Positions 61,287-64,000 of a DNA stretch of 64,000 nucleotides are shown here, piece after piece; the first letter of the stretch is position 1, and every line of letters begins with the position of its first letter. Made by a program: the position numbers and the translations under genes. Source of the DNA: Hevea brasiliensis (Eukaryota; Streptophyta; Magnoliopsida; Malpighiales; Euphorbiaceae); assembly GCF_030052815.1 (NCBI RefSeq), contig NC_079496.1, forward strand, positions 81,209,652 through 81,273,651, written 5' to 3'. Under the pieces are notes generated by a model, which was not told the DNA's origin, did not search any database, and saw only the letters and a program-made list of their open reading frames with translations.

Positions 61287-61924
61287 GAACTACCAGAGCC
61301 TGTTTTAATTGGGGTGGAATGAGGCAATTTGTGAAGGATTATACTAGTGCCCGTAGATCTGGGCCACCTACCACCACTGAAGGTTCAGTGCAAGGTTCCT
61401 CTTCTAGAGGGTCATGGTCAGTTAATAGAGAAAGAGGTAGAGGTAGGGGCAGTACCTCGGCAGCCAGGGTACAATAAATTAACCAGAGCAGAGTGGTGCA
61501 CCAGCTAGGGTGTACACAATGCGCCAGAGGGAAGAAGCTGAAACTTCAGATATTGTTGCTAGTAAATTCTCTATTTTTGGTAAAGATGTGTATGTGTTAT
61601 TTGATCTTGGCTTTACGCATTTGTATGCTAGTGCTAAAATTGTGTGTTCTACTATTATGCCTGACTTGAAAATGGACTTTAATATGCTAGTGACTAGTCC
61701 ATTAGGCAAGGAGATTAGGGTGAACATACTATATAAGGATTGTCCTTTGGTGATCCAAGGACATACTTTTCTGTCTGATTTAATGAAATACCCTTCAGAG
61801 ATTATGACATCATCTCGGGCATGGATTGGCTAGCCAGGTATCATGCTATGATTGACTGTAGATAGAAGACAGTCACTTTTGGTCTCTCTCAGTATGGTGA
61901 TGTGGTAATACATAGGGAGAGACA
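61287..61924 (+). pseudogene. Tekay A gag end and protease
   Basis: Resumes as TTRACFNWGGMRQFVKDYTS; the second knuckle's Cys and His are lost. An RG-rich run follows, then 108 codons from 61510 with [20 protein letters not shown]. The protease signature FDLGFTHLYAS stands where E has [11 protein letters not shown]. After QGHTFLSDLMK the frame shifts near 61790, and the GMDWLARYHAMIDC part lies in another frame, with a stop before KTVTFGL. Confidence 0.85.
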
Positions 61925-62950
61925 TTGCCATCAAATCTCATTTTGGCTGCACTTGCTAGAAAAATGATTCGAAAGGGGTGTGAAGCATATTTGGCCTATG
62001 TGATAAACACCCTAGTAGGGAGTCCAGAATTGAGGGATATTCCTACTGTATGTGACTTTCCGGATGTTTTTCCTAAAGAATTGCAAGGATTACCTCTGAA
62101 AAGAGAAGTGCAGTTTGAAATTGAGGTTATACCTAGTGTGGAACCAATTTCTATCACTCCTTATAGAATGGCACCTGCAGAGTTGAAAGAGTTAAAGGTG
62201 CAGTTGCAAAAATTACTTGACAAGGGTTTCATCCACCCCAGCATGTCACCTTGGGGAGCATCAGTTTTGTTTGTTAAGAAGAAGGATGGCACTCTCTATC
62301 TGTGTATCGACTACAGATAGTTAAATAAGTTGACCAAAAAGAATAGATATCCTCTACCATGAATTGATGATTTGTTTGATCAGTTGAAGGATGTAGCTAT
62401 GTTCTCTAAAATTGACTTGAGATCGAGATACTATCAATTGAGGGTGTAGGAGCAGAGCATTCCAAAAAGTGCCTTCAGGACTCGTTATGGCCACTACAAG
62501 TTCTTAGTAATGCCATTTAGGTTAACTAATGCTCCAGCTGCTTTTATGGACCTAATGAACACTACCTTCAAGCCATATCTGAATCAGTTTGTAGTAGTGT
62601 TCATAGATGATATTCTAGTGTATTCAAAAAATGCAGAGGAGTATGATAAGCACCTGAGATTGTACTGCAGACTTTGAGGGAGAAACAGTTGTATGCCAAA
62701 TTGTCAAAATGTGAGTTTTGTTTGAAAGAAATTGCATTTTTAGGGCATATAGTATCAGCTGAGGGTATCAAGGTGGATCCCAGCAAGGTAGAAGCTATCC
62801 TTAATTGGAAGCCGCCTAGAAATGTCACTGATGTTCGCAGTTTTCTTGGGTTAGCTGGGTATTACCATCATTTTGTGAAGGGATTCTTCATGTTAGCATC
62901 TCCACTGACCAAGTTACTTCGGAAAGATGTGAAATTCCAGTGGACTGATT
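61925..62950 (+). pseudogene. Tekay A reverse transcriptase
   Basis: [20 protein letters not shown] leads into [20 protein letters not shown] and [14 protein letters not shown], where a stop replaces the next Gln. KIDLRSRYYQL and [13 protein letters not shown] (catalytic Asp pair) are readable between two further stops (PLP-stop, RV-stop). A one-base loss near 62660 shifts the frame before [20 protein letters not shown]. Connection-domain sequence continues to KFQWTD and a stop at 62950. Confidence 0.88.
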
Positions 62951-63500
62951 AATGCCAGAAGAGTTTTGATGAGTTGAAACGGTGTTTGACTGAAGCTCCA
63001 GTCCTGACTTTACCTACTCCGAGTAAAGAATACACCATATATAGTGATGCTTCTCATAATGGGTTAGGCTGTGTGCTGATGCAAGATAGAAATGTTATCG
63101 CATATACTTCACGCTAGCTAAAATCCCATGAGAGGAATTATCCTACACATGACTTAGAGCTTGCTGCCATTGTATTTGCTCTGAAGATATGGAGACATTA
63201 CTTGTATGGGGAGAAGTGTTACATCTATAAAGTAACAAGAGCTTGAAGTATTTGAGCACATAAAAAGAGTTAAATTTGAGGCATAGGAGATGGCTAGAAT
63301 TAATAAAAGACTATGACTGCTTAATAAATTATCAGCCTAGGAAAGCAAATGTGGTAGTTGATGCTTTGAGCCACAAAACCATGGCTAGTTTAAGAGTTTC
63401 ACCATTGTCTATGGTGCATGAATTGAGGGTTTTACATGCAAATCTAGAGATTGATAATGAGGGGCAAATGGTTGCTATTTGGCAAGAAAGCCAATGTTGA
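62951..63500 (+). pseudogene. Tekay A RNase H
   Basis: [20 protein letters not shown], then [13 protein letters not shown], then a stop in [10 protein letters not shown], then [21 protein letters not shown] small deletion removes the YTDHKS motif (KCYIYK), and the frame shifts to [20 protein letters not shown] with VVVDALS. At least one catalytic Asp is lost. Confidence 0.85.
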
Positions 63501-64000
63501 TTGATCAGATTAAAACAGCCGCTCAGATTGATGAAAAGCATTTGAAATTAAAGGAAGAAGCTCATGATAGCAAGAAACCTGAATTTTCTGTGAATGATGA
63601 TGGCTTATAGCTATACCAGGGTAGAATGTGCGCTTCTAATGACATGGAATTGAGGCAAGTCATTATGAAGGAAGCACATGATTCCCCATTTTCCATGCCC
63701 CCTTGTGGAACAAAAATGTACAAAACCATGAAAGAGCACTACTGGTGGATGGGTATGAAGAAGGATAGTGCCGAATATGTGGCCAAATGCCTAACTTATT
63801 AGCAAGTAAAGGCAGAATACCAAGTGTCAGCTGGTTTACTATAGCCACTGCCAATTCTCGAGTGGAAATGGGAACGGATTATGATGGATTTCATAATGGG
63901 ACTTTCTAGAACACAAAAGAATCATGATGCAGTTTGGGTCATTGTGGACAGATTAATTAAGTCTGCACACTTTCTGCCAGTGAGAATGGACTATAACTTG
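63501..64000 (+). pseudogene. Tekay A integrase, N-terminal part, cut by window edge
   Basis: ELRQVIMKEAHDSPFSM and KEHYWWMGMKKDSAEYVAKC form the HHCC zinc region. The final CxxC reads CLTY-stop-Q, so one Cys is lost. The core starts at WERIMMDFIMGLSRTQKNHD (first Asp) and VIVDRLIKSAHFLPV. Stops lie near 63800 and 63841. Confidence 0.85.

Larger units (their letters stand above)
32703..64000 (+). mobile_element. Tekay/Del-type Ty3/gypsy retrotransposon A, split by copia B; runs off right edge
   Basis: The 5' LTR, primer site and gag lie at 32703-37421. The rest of gag, protease, RT, RNase H and part of integrase resume at 61287-64000. The reading CYRT-TRACFN crosses the break cleanly once the copia element and one duplicate (GAATT at 37417-37421 versus GAACT at 61287-61291) are removed. 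Coding is heavily degraded. The LTR 5' border is uncertain, and the 3' LTR lies outside the window. Confidence 0.88.

Overview
The window is plant nuclear DNA from an angiosperm, probably a eudicot; the species cannot be named from sequence alone. It is AT-rich and made almost entirely of LTR retrotransposons. I see no host protein gene, tRNA, rRNA or CRISPR array. The best-preserved elements are Ty3/gypsy chromoviruses of the Tekay/Del type, recognised by their gag, RT and RNase H motifs, an initiator-Met tRNA primer site and very long LTRs of about 3.5-4.0 kb. A second family is Ty1/copia with LTRs of about 2.14 kb. Older, strongly decayed Athila/Tat-type Ty3/gypsy remains form the background.

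Layout, left to right. 1-7125: a minus-strand Tekay element (E), with RNase H, RT, protease, gag, primer site and 5' LTR; its 3' half lies outside the window. 7126-15508: a rearranged copia locus (F). It has a plus-strand LTR joined directly to a plus-strand RNase H tail, then a filler, then a minus-strand RT-integrase block, then a minus-strand LTR fragment. Solo Tekay LTR G (11274-15205) sits in that last fragment. 15509-19937: an Athila RT/RNase H fragment (J) split by solo LTR I (15686-19212). 19938-21351: AT-rich DNA with nothing recognisable. 21352-25016: solo LTR K. 25017-32702: minisatellites followed by decayed Athila/Tat sequence on the minus strand (integrase, pre-RT, polypurine tracts, gag).

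32703-64000 is a three-level nest. The plus-strand Tekay element A (5' LTR 32703-36252, gag from 36441, pol running off the right edge) is split inside its gag zinc-knuckle region by the minus-strand copia element B (37422-61286). B is itself split twice: by solo LTR C (38657-42198) in its 3' LTR, and by a complete but pol-less Tekay element D (43768-54233) between RT and RNase H. Five-base target duplications bracket B (one mismatch), C, D, G, I and K. In hand-compared stretches the two D LTRs differ at 4 of about 290 positions and the two B LTRs at about 8 of 170, which agrees with the insertion order.

No gene appears fully functional. Element E has the most intact pol (one in-frame stop). 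A, B, D, F and J carry stops, frameshifts or catalytic substitutions. The most interesting new signal is inside the Tekay LTRs. Diverged copies share two hairpins whose stem pairs change together, a block of degenerate repeats of about 200 bp, a fast-changing minisatellite, and a 59-64-nt purine-rich segment bounded by AG and GT in all six LTRs where it was located. Together these suggest a structured, possibly spliced, LTR leader.
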